DNA of 64,000 nucleotides from Streptomyces parvus (GTDB lineage: Bacteria; Actinomycetota; Actinomycetes; Streptomycetales; Streptomycetaceae), in NCBI RefSeq assembly GCF_032121415.1, contig NZ_CP135079.1, positions 6,572,001 to 6,636,000 on the forward strand, read 5' to 3'. Each line of letters opens with the position of its first letter. Position 1 is the stretch's first letter. Shown one piece after another: positions 34,460-42,806 of this stretch. The notes under the pieces were generated by a model. That model was given only the letters and a program-made list of their open reading frames with translations, made no database searches and was not told the origin of the DNA. A program made the translations under genes and the position numbers.

Positions 34460-35905
34460 ATGACTGACGCAGGCAAGATCTCCGAAGGCTCGCAGTACGA
34501 CGTAGTGGTCATCGGCGCGGGGCCCGTGGGCGAGAACGTGGCGGACCGGGCCCGCGCCGCCGGGCTCACCACGGCGGTGGTGGAATCCGAACTGGTCGGC
34601 GGCGAATGCTCCTACTGGGCCTGCATGCCGAGCAAGGCGCTGCTGCGCCCCGTCGTCGCCCGTGCCGACGCCCGCCGGGTGCCGGGACTGAGCGCCGCCG
34701 TGCAGGGCCCCCTGGACGTCGGGGCCGTCCTCGCCCACCGCGACGAGGAGACGAGCCACTGGAAGGACGACGGCCAGGTCGCCTGGCTGGAGAGCGTCGG
34801 AGCGGACGTGTACCGCGGTACGGGCCGGCTCACCGGCCCCCGGGAGGTCACCGTCGCCGCCCCCGACGGCACGGAGCAGCGGCTCACCGCCCGGCACGCC
34901 GTCGCCGTCTGCACCGGCAGCCGGGCTGTCGTCCCCGCCCTCCCCGGCATCGAGGAGGCCCGCCCCTGGACCAGCCGCGAGGCCACCAGCGCCAAGGAGG
35001 CTCCCGCCCGGCTCGTGGTCGTCGGCGGGGGAGTCGTGGGCGTGGAGATGGCCACCGTCTGGCAGGCCCTGGGCTCCGAGGTGACCCTGCTGATCCGGGG
35101 CGGCGGTCTGCTCCCGAAGATGGAGCCCTTCGCGGGCGAGCTGGTCGCCGACGCGCTCACGGAGGCCGGGGCCACGATCCGTACGGGCGTCTCCGTCACA
35201 GCCGTGCACCGCCCCGCACCCGACGGACCGGTCACCGTCGAGCTGGACGCCGGCGACCGCGTCGAGGCCGACGAGATCCTCTTCGCCACCGGCAGGGCCC
35301 CGCGCACGGACGACCTGGGCCTGGAGACCGTCGGCCTCGAACCCGGCTCCTGGCTCACCGTGGACGACAGCTGCCTCGTCGAGGGCACGGACTGGCTGTA
35401 CGCGGTCGGGGACGTCAACCGCCGCGCCCTGCTGACCCACCAGGGCAAGTACCAGGCCCGGATCGCGGGCGCGGCGATCGCGGCCCGCGCCGGGGGGACC
35501 GCCCTGGACACCGCCCCCTGGGGCGCCCACGCGGCCACCGCCGACCACACGGCCGTCCCCCAGGTCGTCTTCACCGACCCCGAGGCCGCCTCCGTCGGCC
35601 TGACCCTCGCCGAGGCCGAACGCGCCGGCCACCGGGTCCGCGCCGTCGACTACGACCTCGCCTCCGTCGCGGGCTCCGGCCTCTACGCCGACGGCTACCG
35701 GGGCCGCGCCCGGATGATCGTGGACCTGGACCGCGAGATCCTGCTGGGCGTCACCTTCGTCGGCCCGGGCATCGGCGAACTCCTCCACTCGGCGACGGTC
35801 GCGGTCGCGGGGGAGGTCCCCATCGCCCGCCTGTGGCACGCGGTTCCGGCGTACCCGACGATCAGCGAGGTGTGGCTGCGGCTGCTGGAGACGTTCAGGG
35901 GGTAG
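34460..35905 (+). CDS. Pyridine nucleotide-disulfide oxidoreductase (CX4C type)
   Basis: A 481-residue class I flavoprotein disulfide reductase. FAD Rossmann motif VVIGAGPVGENVA (about residues 16-28), redox motif GGECSYWACMPSKALLRP with C50 and C55 (CX4C), NAD(P)-binding VVVGGGVVGVEMA (about 193-205), ATGRAPRTDDL, YAVGDVNRRALLTHQGKYQ, and the dimer-interface end HAVPAYPTISEVWLRLLE, where the His activates the Cys pair in the family. It resembles dihydrolipoamide dehydrogenase, mercuric reductase and mycothione reductase. The substrate is not settled; divergent placement from thioredoxin hints at a role in thiol balance. Its transcript ends at the hairpin at 35923-35957. Confidence 0.88.
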   Translation: MTDAGKISEGSQYDVVVIGAGPVGENVADRARAAGLTTAVVESELVGGECSYWACMPSKALLRPVVARADARRVPGLSAAVQGPLDVGAVLAHRDEETSHWKDDGQVAWLESVGADVYRGTGRLTGPREVTVAAPDGTEQRLTARHAVAVCTGSRAVVPALPGIEEARPWTSREATSAKEAPARLVVVGGGVVGVEMATVWQALGSEVTLLIRGGGLLPKMEPFAGELVADALTEAGATIRTGVSVTAVHRPAPDGPVTVELDAGDRVEADEILFATGRAPRTDDLGLETVGLEPGSWLTVDDSCLVEGTDWLYAVGDVNRRALLTHQGKYQARIAGAAIAARAGGTALDTAPWGAHAATADHTAVPQVVFTDPEAASVGLTLAEAERAGHRVRAVDYDLASVAGSGLYADGYRGRARMIVDLDREILLGVTFVGPGIGELLHSATVAVAGEVPIARLWHAVPAYPTISEVWLRLLETFRG

Positions 35906-35922
35906 TGACCGCTGTCACGGGC

Positions 35923-35957
35923 GCTTGCGCCGTCGGCGTGCCGCCGACGGCGCAAGC
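35923..35957 (+). terminator. Hairpin terminator after the flavoprotein
   Basis: GCTTGCGCCGTCGGC (35923-35937), loop GTGCC, GCCGACGGCGCAAGC (35943-35957): a perfect 15-base stem, 17 bases after the stop. Confidence 0.75.
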
Positions 35958-36050
35958 CTGTCCCCGACGTGCCGCCGTGTTCTTCCCCCGCAGGGGCATG
36001 TGAGTGACCATCAGGGGCAGGAACTCATCGACGACACGAGGGGGCCGGAC

Positions 36051-37208
36051 GTGAAGGTGGGACTGCTGAGTCGTGAGTACCCGCCGGACGTCTACGGTGG
36101 CGCGGGTGTCCATGTCGAGTTCCTGGCAAAGGAGTTACGCGCGCTCACCGATCTGCAGGTCCACTCCTGGGGTGAAGGCTCCTCGGACGGGCTGATCAGG
36201 CACCGGCCCGGCCGGGAGCTGGACGGTGCCAACGACGCGCTGCGCGCCTTCTCCGTGGACCTGTCCATCGCCGCCGCGCTCGAAGGCCGCGACCTCGTGC
36301 ACTCGCACACCTGGTACGCCAACCTCGCGGGCCACCTCGCCGGACTGCTCCACGGCATCCCGCATGTGATGACCGCCCACTCGCTGGAGCCTCTGCGGCC
36401 CTGGAAGGCCGAACAGCTCGGCGGCGGCTATGCGTTGTCCAGCTGGGCCGAGCGCACCGCCGTGGAGTCCGCCGACGCGGTGATCGCCGTCTCGCACGGC
36501 ATGCGTGCCGATATCCTCGGCTGCTACCCGCAGTTGGACCCCGACCGGGTCAGGGTCGTCCACAACGGCATCGACACCCGTCTGTACCGGCCCGTTCCCG
36601 GAGTCGATGTACTGCGCCGGCTGGGTGTCGACCCGGACCGCCCCTTCGTCCTGTTCGTCGGCCGCATCACGCGCCAGAAGGGCGTTCCGCACCTGCTGCG
36701 CGCCGCCCACCGGCTCGACCCCTCGGCGCAGCTGGTGCTCTGCGCGGGCGCGCCCGACACTCCGGAGATCGAAGCCGAGTTCCGTGAACTCGTCGGCGAG
36801 CTGAAGCGGTCGCGGGACGGGGTCCACTGGATCCCGGACATGCTTCCGCGGCCCGACGTCATCCAACTCCTCAGCAGAGCTGCCCTGTTCGTCTGTCCTT
36901 CCGTGTACGAGCCGCTGGGCATCGTCAATCTCGAAGCGATGGCCTGCGGCACCCCGGTGGTCGCCTCCGCGGTCGGCGGCATTCCCGAGGTCGTCTCCGA
37001 CGGCGGTACGGGACTGCTCGTACCGTACGAGGCCGAGGAGCCGGGCCGGTTCGAGGCGGATCTCGCCGAAGCGATCGGCCAACTGCTCGCCGACCGGCCG
37101 GCGGCGCAACGGATGGGGGAAGCGGGCCGCGAACGCGCGGTGCGCGAGTTCGGCTGGGACAGGGTCGCCCGGCGGACTCTCGACGTGTACGAGGAGATCG
37201 TCACATAG
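36051..37208 (+). CDS. glgA: Actinobacterial GT4 glycogen synthase/maltose-1-phosphate synthase, with TTA codon
   Basis: A 385-residue glycosyltransferase of the GlgA/GlgM group: VGLLSREYPPDVYGGAGVHVEFLAKEL at the start, VHSHTWYANLAG and TAHSLEPLRPWK in the acceptor domain, and VVHNGIDT, FVGRITRQKG and SVYEPLGIVNLEAMACG in the donor domain. It uses ADP-glucose; the related mycobacterial enzyme makes maltose-1-phosphate for GlgE. The GTG at 36051 has GAGGGGG upstream. Codon 29 is TTA (36135-36137), so full translation probably needs bldA tRNA. GlgC follows after 43 bases on the same strand, together supplying and using ADP-glucose. Confidence 0.9.
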   Translation: MKVGLLSREYPPDVYGGAGVHVEFLAKELRALTDLQVHSWGEGSSDGLIRHRPGRELDGANDALRAFSVDLSIAAALEGRDLVHSHTWYANLAGHLAGLLHGIPHVMTAHSLEPLRPWKAEQLGGGYALSSWAERTAVESADAVIAVSHGMRADILGCYPQLDPDRVRVVHNGIDTRLYRPVPGVDVLRRLGVDPDRPFVLFVGRITRQKGVPHLLRAAHRLDPSAQLVLCAGAPDTPEIEAEFRELVGELKRSRDGVHWIPDMLPRPDVIQLLSRAALFVCPSVYEPLGIVNLEAMACGTPVVASAVGGIPEVVSDGGTGLLVPYEAEEPGRFEADLAEAIGQLLADRPAAQRMGEAGRERAVREFGWDRVARRTLDVYEEIVT

Positions 37209-37251
37209 GTGTAGCCGGAAACGGTTCGGTGTTTCAGGAGGGGGAGTGGCC

Positions 37252-38469
37252 ATGCGCGCTGGACCTTCGGTGCTCGGGATCGTCCTTGCGGGAGGCGAGG
37301 GGAAACGGCTGATGCCGCTGACGGCCGACCGGGCGAAGCCCGCGGTGACCTTCGGCGGAACGTACCGGCTGGTCGACTTCGTCCTGTCGAACCTCGTCAA
37401 CGCCGACATCCTGAGGATCTGCGTCCTCACCCAGTACAAGTCCCACTCGCTCGACCGCCATGTGACCACCACCTGGCGGATGTCGAGCCTGCTCGGCAAC
37501 TACGTCACACCGGTCCCCGCCCAGCAGCGCCTCGGCCCGCGCTGGTACCTCGGCAGCGCGGACGCCATCCTGCAGTCCCTCAACCTCGTCCACGACGAAC
37601 AGCCGGACTACATAGCCGTGTTCGGAGCCGACCACGTCTACCGCATGGACGCACGCCAGATGCTGGAGCGGCACATCGAGAGCGGCGCGGGCGTCACCGT
37701 CGCCGGTATCAAGGTGCCGCGTGCGGAAGCCTCCGCCTTCGGTGTCATCACCCCGGCCTCCGACGGCTCACGCGTGAAACGCTTCCTGGAGAAGCCCTCC
37801 GACCCGCCCGGCCTGCCCGACGACCCGACCAAGGTCTTCGCCTCGATGGGCAACTACCTCTTCTCCACGAAGGTCCTTGTCGACGCCCTCCACCAGGACG
37901 CCGAGGACGAGGACTCCGTCCACGACATGGGCGGCTCCATCCTGCCGATGCTCACCGGGCGCGGGGCCGCGCACGTCTACGACTTCGACGACAACCACGT
38001 ACCGGGCGAGACCCAGCGCGAGCACGGGTACTGGCGGGACGTGGGTTCTCTGGACAGCTACTACGAGGCCCACATGGACCTCATCTCCGAGCAGCCGCTG
38101 TTCAGCCTCTACAACCAGCGCTGGCCCGTGTACACCCACGCGGGCCACCAGGCCCCGGCCCGCTTCGTCTCCGGAGGCATCGCCGGCGAGTCGATCGTCA
38201 GCCCGGGCTGTGTGATCCGCGGCCAGGTCACCGGGTCCGTGCTCTCGCCCGGTGTGATCGTCGAGCAGGGGGCGGTGGTCCAGGGCTCCGTGCTGCACCA
38301 CGGTGTGCGCGTCGGCAGGGGAGCGGTGGTGCGCAACGCGATCCTCGACAAGAACGTCGACGTCCCGCCCGGGGCGACGATAGGCGTCAACCCCGAACGG
38401 GACCAGGAGCTTTACACCGTCTCGCGCAACGGCGTGATCGCCCTCGGCAAGGGTCGGGCGGTGTCGTAG
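37252..38469 (+). CDS. glgC: Glucose-1-phosphate adenylyltransferase
   Basis: A 405-residue enzyme that makes ADP-glucose from ATP and glucose-1-phosphate, the committed step of glycogen synthesis. VLGIVLAGGEGKRLMPLT (nucleotide loop), KPAVTFGGTYRLVDFVLSN, FGADHVYRMD (metal Asp), ITPA/FLEKP, and a C-terminal left-handed beta-helix of hexapeptide repeats (from about 300) are visible. The ATG at 37252 is preferred over the GTG at 37246 since the N-terminus then matches known GlgC proteins; AGGAGG lies at 37236-37241. It follows glgA on the same strand. The stop is 13 bases from the stop of the convergent MFS gene. Confidence 0.95.
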   Translation: MRAGPSVLGIVLAGGEGKRLMPLTADRAKPAVTFGGTYRLVDFVLSNLVNADILRICVLTQYKSHSLDRHVTTTWRMSSLLGNYVTPVPAQQRLGPRWYLGSADAILQSLNLVHDEQPDYIAVFGADHVYRMDARQMLERHIESGAGVTVAGIKVPRAEASAFGVITPASDGSRVKRFLEKPSDPPGLPDDPTKVFASMGNYLFSTKVLVDALHQDAEDEDSVHDMGGSILPMLTGRGAAHVYDFDDNHVPGETQREHGYWRDVGSLDSYYEAHMDLISEQPLFSLYNQRWPVYTHAGHQAPARFVSGGIAGESIVSPGCVIRGQVTGSVLSPGVIVEQGAVVQGSVLHHGVRVGRGAVVRNAILDKNVDVPPGATIGVNPERDQELYTVSRNGVIALGKGRAVS

Positions 38470-38482
38470 CGTCCCTGCCCGG

Positions 38483-39955
38483 TCAGGCGGCCGCCGAGGG
38501 CGCAGGCTCCTCCACGCTGCGGGAGTCCGTGAGGCTCAGCGCGCCGACCGTCGCGATCAGGCCGACGGCGACGGCGAGTACGGCGTAGGCGATCCGCTCG
38601 CCGTGGAAGAAGGAGGCGACGAGGCCGCTGCTCCACACGCCGGCCGGAAGCCGGGTGGTGACCAGCGCGGCGATCAGTGTGCCGACCGCGGCGGTGCCGA
38701 CGCTGGTGCCGACCTCCTGCGCGGTGTCGTTGAGCGCCGTGCCCATCGAGGTGCGGTTGGCCGGCATCGCGTCGACGAGCGCGACCGCGCAGATCGTCAT
38801 GACGGTCCGCAGCCCGATCGTCATGAGCACCATGCAGAGCGCGATGACGAGGTAGCCGTGTTCGACACCCCAGGACAGTCCCGCCAGGGCGACAGCCAGG
38901 CAGCCCGCGCCCACCAGGCAGGCGACGCGGTGGCCGTAGCGGCGGGCCAGCCCTTCGGAGAGGGGCGTCGCGAGCAGCATGGTCACGATCAGGGGCAGGT
39001 TGGCGAGGCCGGCCCGGACGGGGCTCCAGCCGTACGCGTACTGGAAGTGGAGGATGAGCCCGAACATCACGCCGGCCATCGCGATGGACGTCCCGATCTG
39101 TGCCAATGCGGCTCCGCGGACCGTGCCGTTGGAGAACAGGCCCAGGTCCAGCATGGGGGCCGGGCTGCGGCGCTCGTGGAGGACGAAGACGATCGCGGCG
39201 AGGGCCGCGCTCGCGACCGAGCCGAGGGTGGAGGCGGAGAGCCAGCCGTTCTCGACGCCGCTGGTCAGCGCGTAGCAGGCGAGCCCGATGACGGCGACGC
39301 TGAGCGCGGCGCCCGGCACGTCGAGCCGGTCGCGGGTCAGGTCCTCGGGCCGGTCGGCCGAGACGCCCAGGCGGACTCCGATCCAGGCGATCACCGCGAT
39401 CGGTGCGTTGACGACGAGCAGCCACTCCCAGCGCACGTGGGCCAGGGCCGTGCCGCCGATCAGCGGCCCGAGGATGAATCCGGACATGCCGACGACGATC
39501 ATCACCGTCATGGCGCGCATCCGCAGCGCCTTGTCGTCGAAGAGGCGGAAGACCAGCGAGTTGGTGATCGGGGCCATCGCCGCGGCGGCGATGCCGAGCA
39601 GGGCGCGGAGAGCGATGAGCTCACCCGCGGTGGTGACCCAGACGGCGCACAGGCTCAGCGCGCCGAACACGGCAAGCCCGACGAGCAGGACCCGGCGGCG
39701 ACCGAGCCGGTCGGCCATGGAGCCGGCGGTGAGCAGCAGGCCGCCGAAGGTCAGGGAGTACGCGCCGGTGACCCACTGCAGCGCGGTGGTGGTGCCGCCG
39801 AGGTCCCGCCCGATGGTGGGCAGCGCGATCGACAGCAGGGTGTTGTCGACCATCTCCACGAAGAAGGCCAGGCAGAGCGCGGCCATCGGGATCCACGCGG
39901 CGCGCAGGGAGGGATAGGCACGGGAAGTGGGGGGTTTCAGCATCGCGGTCGTCAT
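38483..39955 (-). CDS. MFS drug:proton antiporter (DHA2, EmrB/QacA-like)
   Basis: A 490-residue integral membrane protein with about 14 hydrophobic helices. The first helix carries FFVEMVDNTLLSIALPTIGRDL, the motif C-like D of the DHA2 group; the loop after helix 2 reads GSMADRLGRRRVLLVG (motif A). It should export lipophilic drugs or metabolites in exchange for protons. The ATG at 39955 has AAGGAG upstream. It is divergent from a TetR repressor gene with a long inverted repeat between them, the usual arrangement for a self-regulated efflux pump. Substrate is unknown. Confidence 0.9.
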   Translation of the reverse strand: MTTAMLKPPTSRAYPSLRAAWIPMAALCLAFFVEMVDNTLLSIALPTIGRDLGGTTTALQWVTGAYSLTFGGLLLTAGSMADRLGRRRVLLVGLAVFGALSLCAVWVTTAGELIALRALLGIAAAAMAPITNSLVFRLFDDKALRMRAMTVMIVVGMSGFILGPLIGGTALAHVRWEWLLVVNAPIAVIAWIGVRLGVSADRPEDLTRDRLDVPGAALSVAVIGLACYALTSGVENGWLSASTLGSVASAALAAIVFVLHERRSPAPMLDLGLFSNGTVRGAALAQIGTSIAMAGVMFGLILHFQYAYGWSPVRAGLANLPLIVTMLLATPLSEGLARRYGHRVACLVGAGCLAVALAGLSWGVEHGYLVIALCMVLMTIGLRTVMTICAVALVDAMPANRTSMGTALNDTAQEVGTSVGTAAVGTLIAALVTTRLPAGVWSSGLVASFFHGERIAYAVLAVAVGLIATVGALSLTDSRSVEEPAPSAAA

Positions 39956-39988
39956 GGCGGCGCTCCTTTCAGTCGAACGCCGCTCGGT

Positions 39989-40032
39989 TATCGAACGGTG
40001 TTCCATGAGGTACGATAGAACAGCGTTCGATA
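39989..40032. promoter_or_regulatory. Inverted repeat operator between MFS and TetR genes
   Basis: TATCGAACGGTGTTC (39989-40003) and GAACAGCGTTCGATA (40018-40032) are inverted copies with one mismatch and a 14-base spacer. An additional GTCGAACG element lies at about 39973. The divergent promoter of the MFS and TetR genes must lie here, so this is the likely TetR operator. Confidence 0.65.
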
Positions 40033-40057
40033 GAGATGCAAACGAAAGGCAGAGGTC

Positions 40058-40762
40058 ATGCCGCGCCACCAGAACCGGGCCGCCGCGGGCGGTCGCCGCC
40101 GGGCTTCGCACTCGATGGAGTCCGTACTCACCGAGGCGGTGGCGCTCCTCGATGAGGCAGGTCCTTCGGCGCTGACCTTCCGGGCGCTCGCGCAGCGCCT
40201 CGGTGGTGGCGTGGCCAGCATCTACTGGTATGTCGCGAGCAAGGACGAACTGCTCGACCGCGCCACCGATCACGTCATCGGCGGCGTCCTCGCCGAGATC
40301 GAGGCGATCGAGCCCGGTGGCGACCCGATCGACGACCTGCGCGCGATGTCACTGGCCTTGTTCGACGCGGTCCTGGTGCGGCCCTGGCTCGGGAACTACT
40401 TCATGCGCAACACCGACGTCCAGGGCAACGCCCTGCGCCTGTACGAGAAGCTGGGGCAGCCGACTCTGCGGCTGAGTCTCACCCCGCGCCAGCGGTTCCA
40501 CGCCGTCTCGGCGATCACGACGGTCGTCGTCGGCTCCGCGGTCGACCTGGGTCAGGAGCCGCCTCAGGAGGTTCTCGACGGTGCTGTCGGCCGCGACGAG
40601 TTCCTCGGCCGATTCGCCGCGACCTGGCGGGAGCTCGACGTCCGGGAATTCCCCTTCGTGCGCGAGATCGTCGACGAGTTCGACGGGCATGACGACATCG
40701 AGCAGTTCCGTGCCGCGCTGGATCTGACCCTGGCGGGGCTCCGCCTCCAGGCCGACGCCTGA
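40058..40762 (+). CDS. TetR-family transcriptional repressor
   Basis: A 234-residue regulator. The N-terminal helix-turn-helix (about residues 20-70) ends in GGGVASIYWYVASKDELLDRATDHV, the typical TetR recognition helix region. The C-terminal domain, about 80-230, is helical and resembles the TetR_C class of tetracycline-type repressors. The ATG at 40058 has AAAGGCAGAGG upstream. It probably represses itself and the divergent MFS exporter through the inverted repeat at 39989-40032, releasing when a pump substrate binds. Confidence 0.9.
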   Translation: MPRHQNRAAAGGRRRASHSMESVLTEAVALLDEAGPSALTFRALAQRLGGGVASIYWYVASKDELLDRATDHVIGGVLAEIEAIEPGGDPIDDLRAMSLALFDAVLVRPWLGNYFMRNTDVQGNALRLYEKLGQPTLRLSLTPRQRFHAVSAITTVVVGSAVDLGQEPPQEVLDGAVGRDEFLGRFAATWRELDVREFPFVREIVDEFDGHDDIEQFRAALDLTLAGLRLQADA

Positions 40763-40917
40763 ACGGATCGCTTGCGTGACCCCTTGGCCGAAAACTGTGC
40801 CTTGTGGCAGAGGTGGCCCGTTCCCGACAATCGGATCGCTTTGACGGGTGCATGACCAAAGTGTCATCGCGCCCGTGTCGTGGTTCCCCCGTAGCCCCCC
40901 ACGAAAGAAGGCGGTCC

Positions 40918-41697
40918 GTGAAGCAACTCCTGCGTGCCCTCAAGAGATGTTCCGTCGTCGTCGCCACCGTCGCCATCGCGGTCGTCGGCCTCCAGCCCGT
41001 TACGGCCTCGGCCGCCCCCAACCCCGTCGTCGGCGGAACCCGCGCCGCCCAGGGTGAGTTCCCGTTCATGGTCCGGCTCTCCATGGGCTGCGGCGGCGCC
41101 CTGTACGCGAAGGACATCGTCCTCACCGCCGCCCACTGCGTGAGCGGATCGGGCAACAACACCTCGATCACCGCCACCGGCGGCGTCGTCGACCTCCAGT
41201 CGTCCAGTGCGGTCAAGGTCCGCTCCACCAAGGTCCTCCAGGCCCCCGGCTACAACGGCACCGGCAAGGACTGGGCTCTCATCAAGCTCGCCCAGCCCAT
41301 CAACCAGCCCACGCTGAAGATCGCCACCACCACCGCGTACAACCAGGGCACGTTCACCGTCGCCGGCTGGGGCGCCAACCGCGAGGGCGGCAGCCAGCAG
41401 CGCTACCTGCTCAAGGCCAATGTTCCCTTCGTCTCCGACGCCGACTGCCGCTCCGCCTACGGCAACGAGCTCGTGGCCGACGAGGAGATCTGCGCCGGGT
41501 ACCCCGACACCGGTGGCGTCGACACCTGCCAGGGTGACTCCGGTGGCCCGATGTTCCGCAGGGACAACGTCGGCGAGTGGGTCCAGGTCGGCATTGTCAG
41601 CTGGGGCTACGGCTGTGCCCGGCCCGGTTACCCGGGCGTCTACGCCGAGGTCTCGACCTTCGCTTCCGCCATCGCCTCCGCGGCGCGCACGCTCTGA
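40918..41697 (+). CDS. sprT: Secreted trypsin-like serine protease SprT
   Basis: A 259-residue S1 protease with a GTG start at 40918. Residues 1-36 form a signal peptide and short propeptide; the mature enzyme begins VVGGT at 37. The catalytic triad is H73 (TAAHC), D118 (KDWALIKL) and S208 (GDSGGP); D202, six residues before the Ser, gives Arg/Lys specificity. Six cysteines allow three disulfides. The sequence matches S. griseus trypsin, as I recall it, almost residue for residue. Family enzymes are secreted late in growth and act in aerial mycelium development and nutrient use; in S. griseus sprT is under AdpA/A-factor control. No regulator site was identified here. Confidence 0.94.
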   Translation: MKQLLRALKRCSVVVATVAIAVVGLQPVTASAAPNPVVGGTRAAQGEFPFMVRLSMGCGGALYAKDIVLTAAHCVSGSGNNTSITATGGVVDLQSSSAVKVRSTKVLQAPGYNGTGKDWALIKLAQPINQPTLKIATTTAYNQGTFTVAGWGANREGGSQQRYLLKANVPFVSDADCRSAYGNELVADEEICAGYPDTGGVDTCQGDSGGPMFRRDNVGEWVQVGIVSWGYGCARPGYPGVYAEVSTFASAIASAARTL

Positions 41698-41945
41698 CGC
41701 CGCGCACCACCACCGTTCGATCGCCCTCGGGTGATCACGGCTGAACCACCCCCGGGGGGTGCCCGTACGGACGGGCGCCCCCCGGACCCGTCTCCCCGGA
41801 CGGCTGCGCAGATCCCAGGGCTCCGGACGCGTTGTCACTGGGGCCGCCTAGAGTCTCTCCCAACCGTCACGGTGCGTTGCCGTCGACGGGATTCATCAGC
41901 ATGCCGCCATGGCGGCGGCTGCCGGCACGACGGGGAGAACAGCGC

Positions 41946-42806
41946 ATGGGGTGGGTTCCGGCGGGCGACTACGAAGTCGCTCTGGAGGCGGGCAAGGTGG
42001 TCTGCCGCAACGGGAAGGGCCGACGGCTCAAGTCCGTTCCGGCGAAATTGAAGGACGATCCGGCGGTCATCGGTCTCCGGCAGCTGACCGAGTGGCTGGA
42101 TCGGCACGAGCACCGGTGCCTGAGCGACGTCGAGCAGTGGATGGTGCGTTCGCTGCCCGTTCCCACCGCCGTGCTCGCCCGGGTCTGGCCCGACCCGGCG
42201 TGGCAGGCGGCCCTGCGGGACGTCGTGGTCACCGGCGCGGACGGCGGGGTCGCCGGGTTCCTGCGCGACGTCGATCCCGAGCGCGGCCTCGGTCTCGTCG
42301 ACCTGGACGGCGACACGGTCCGCATCACCCCGGACACTGTCCATGTGCCCCACCCCGTCCTGCTGGCGGACCTCGACGAACTGCGGGAGTTCGCGGTCGA
42401 ACTGGAAGTCCGCCAGAACGTGGAGCAGCTGTTCCGCGAGGTCTGGCACCGCCCGGCCGGCCTCGCCCCGGACACCACCTCCGTGGACACCTACGCCGGC
42501 GGCGTGTTCAAGGAACTGCGCTTCCTGCACGGCCGCGTCACCCAGCTCGGTTACCGGTCGCGCGGCGGATACGCCGTCTGCCCGGTCGTCGAGGACGGCG
42601 TCGGAGTCGAGGCTCGCATCTGGATCGGCGAGCACGACGGATACGACGCGTACGACACCGAGACGGGCCCCCTGGGCTGGACAGACGCCTCGGGGCGCGC
42701 GCTGACGGCGGCCGAGGTCGGCCCCGTGGCGTGGTCCGAGGGCATGCGCATGGCGGCGGCGCTCTACGCCGGACGCGACGTGGAGGACGAGGAGCGGGCG
42801 GCATGA
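41946..42806 (+). CDS. Hypothetical protein, first gene of the MoxR-VWA operon (possible DUF4132 relation)
   Basis: A 286-residue soluble protein, ATG at 41946 with GGGGAGA upstream. The N-terminal part begins MGWVPAGDYEVALEAGKVVCRNGKGRRLKSVP, a WGR-like or DUF4132-associated form, followed by a helical middle. The C-terminal third (TYAGGVFKELRFLHGRVTQLGYRSRGG, then IWIGEHDGYDAYDTETGPLGW) is the part I recall as being annotated DUF4132 in related streptomycetes, but I cannot confirm that. No membrane segment or catalytic motif is visible. Its stop overlaps the next start (ATGA). As the first gene of a five-gene unit it probably supplies a targeting or substrate component. Function is unknown. 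Confidence 0.7.
   Translation: MGWVPAGDYEVALEAGKVVCRNGKGRRLKSVPAKLKDDPAVIGLRQLTEWLDRHEHRCLSDVEQWMVRSLPVPTAVLARVWPDPAWQAALRDVVVTGADGGVAGFLRDVDPERGLGLVDLDGDTVRITPDTVHVPHPVLLADLDELREFAVELEVRQNVEQLFREVWHRPAGLAPDTTSVDTYAGGVFKELRFLHGRVTQLGYRSRGGYAVCPVVEDGVGVEARIWIGEHDGYDAYDTETGPLGWTDASGRALTAAEVGPVAWSEGMRMAAALYAGRDVEDEERAA

Noticed and set aside
41830..41870. Possible promoter TTGTCA...TAGAGT before the MoxR operon
   Set aside because: The spacing of 11 bases is too short for a sigma-70-type promoter, and no other consensus fits.
41903..41916. Perfect palindrome GCCGCCATGGCGGC before the MoxR operon
   Set aside because: Such GC palindromes are frequent by chance in this composition; nothing else marks it as an operator.
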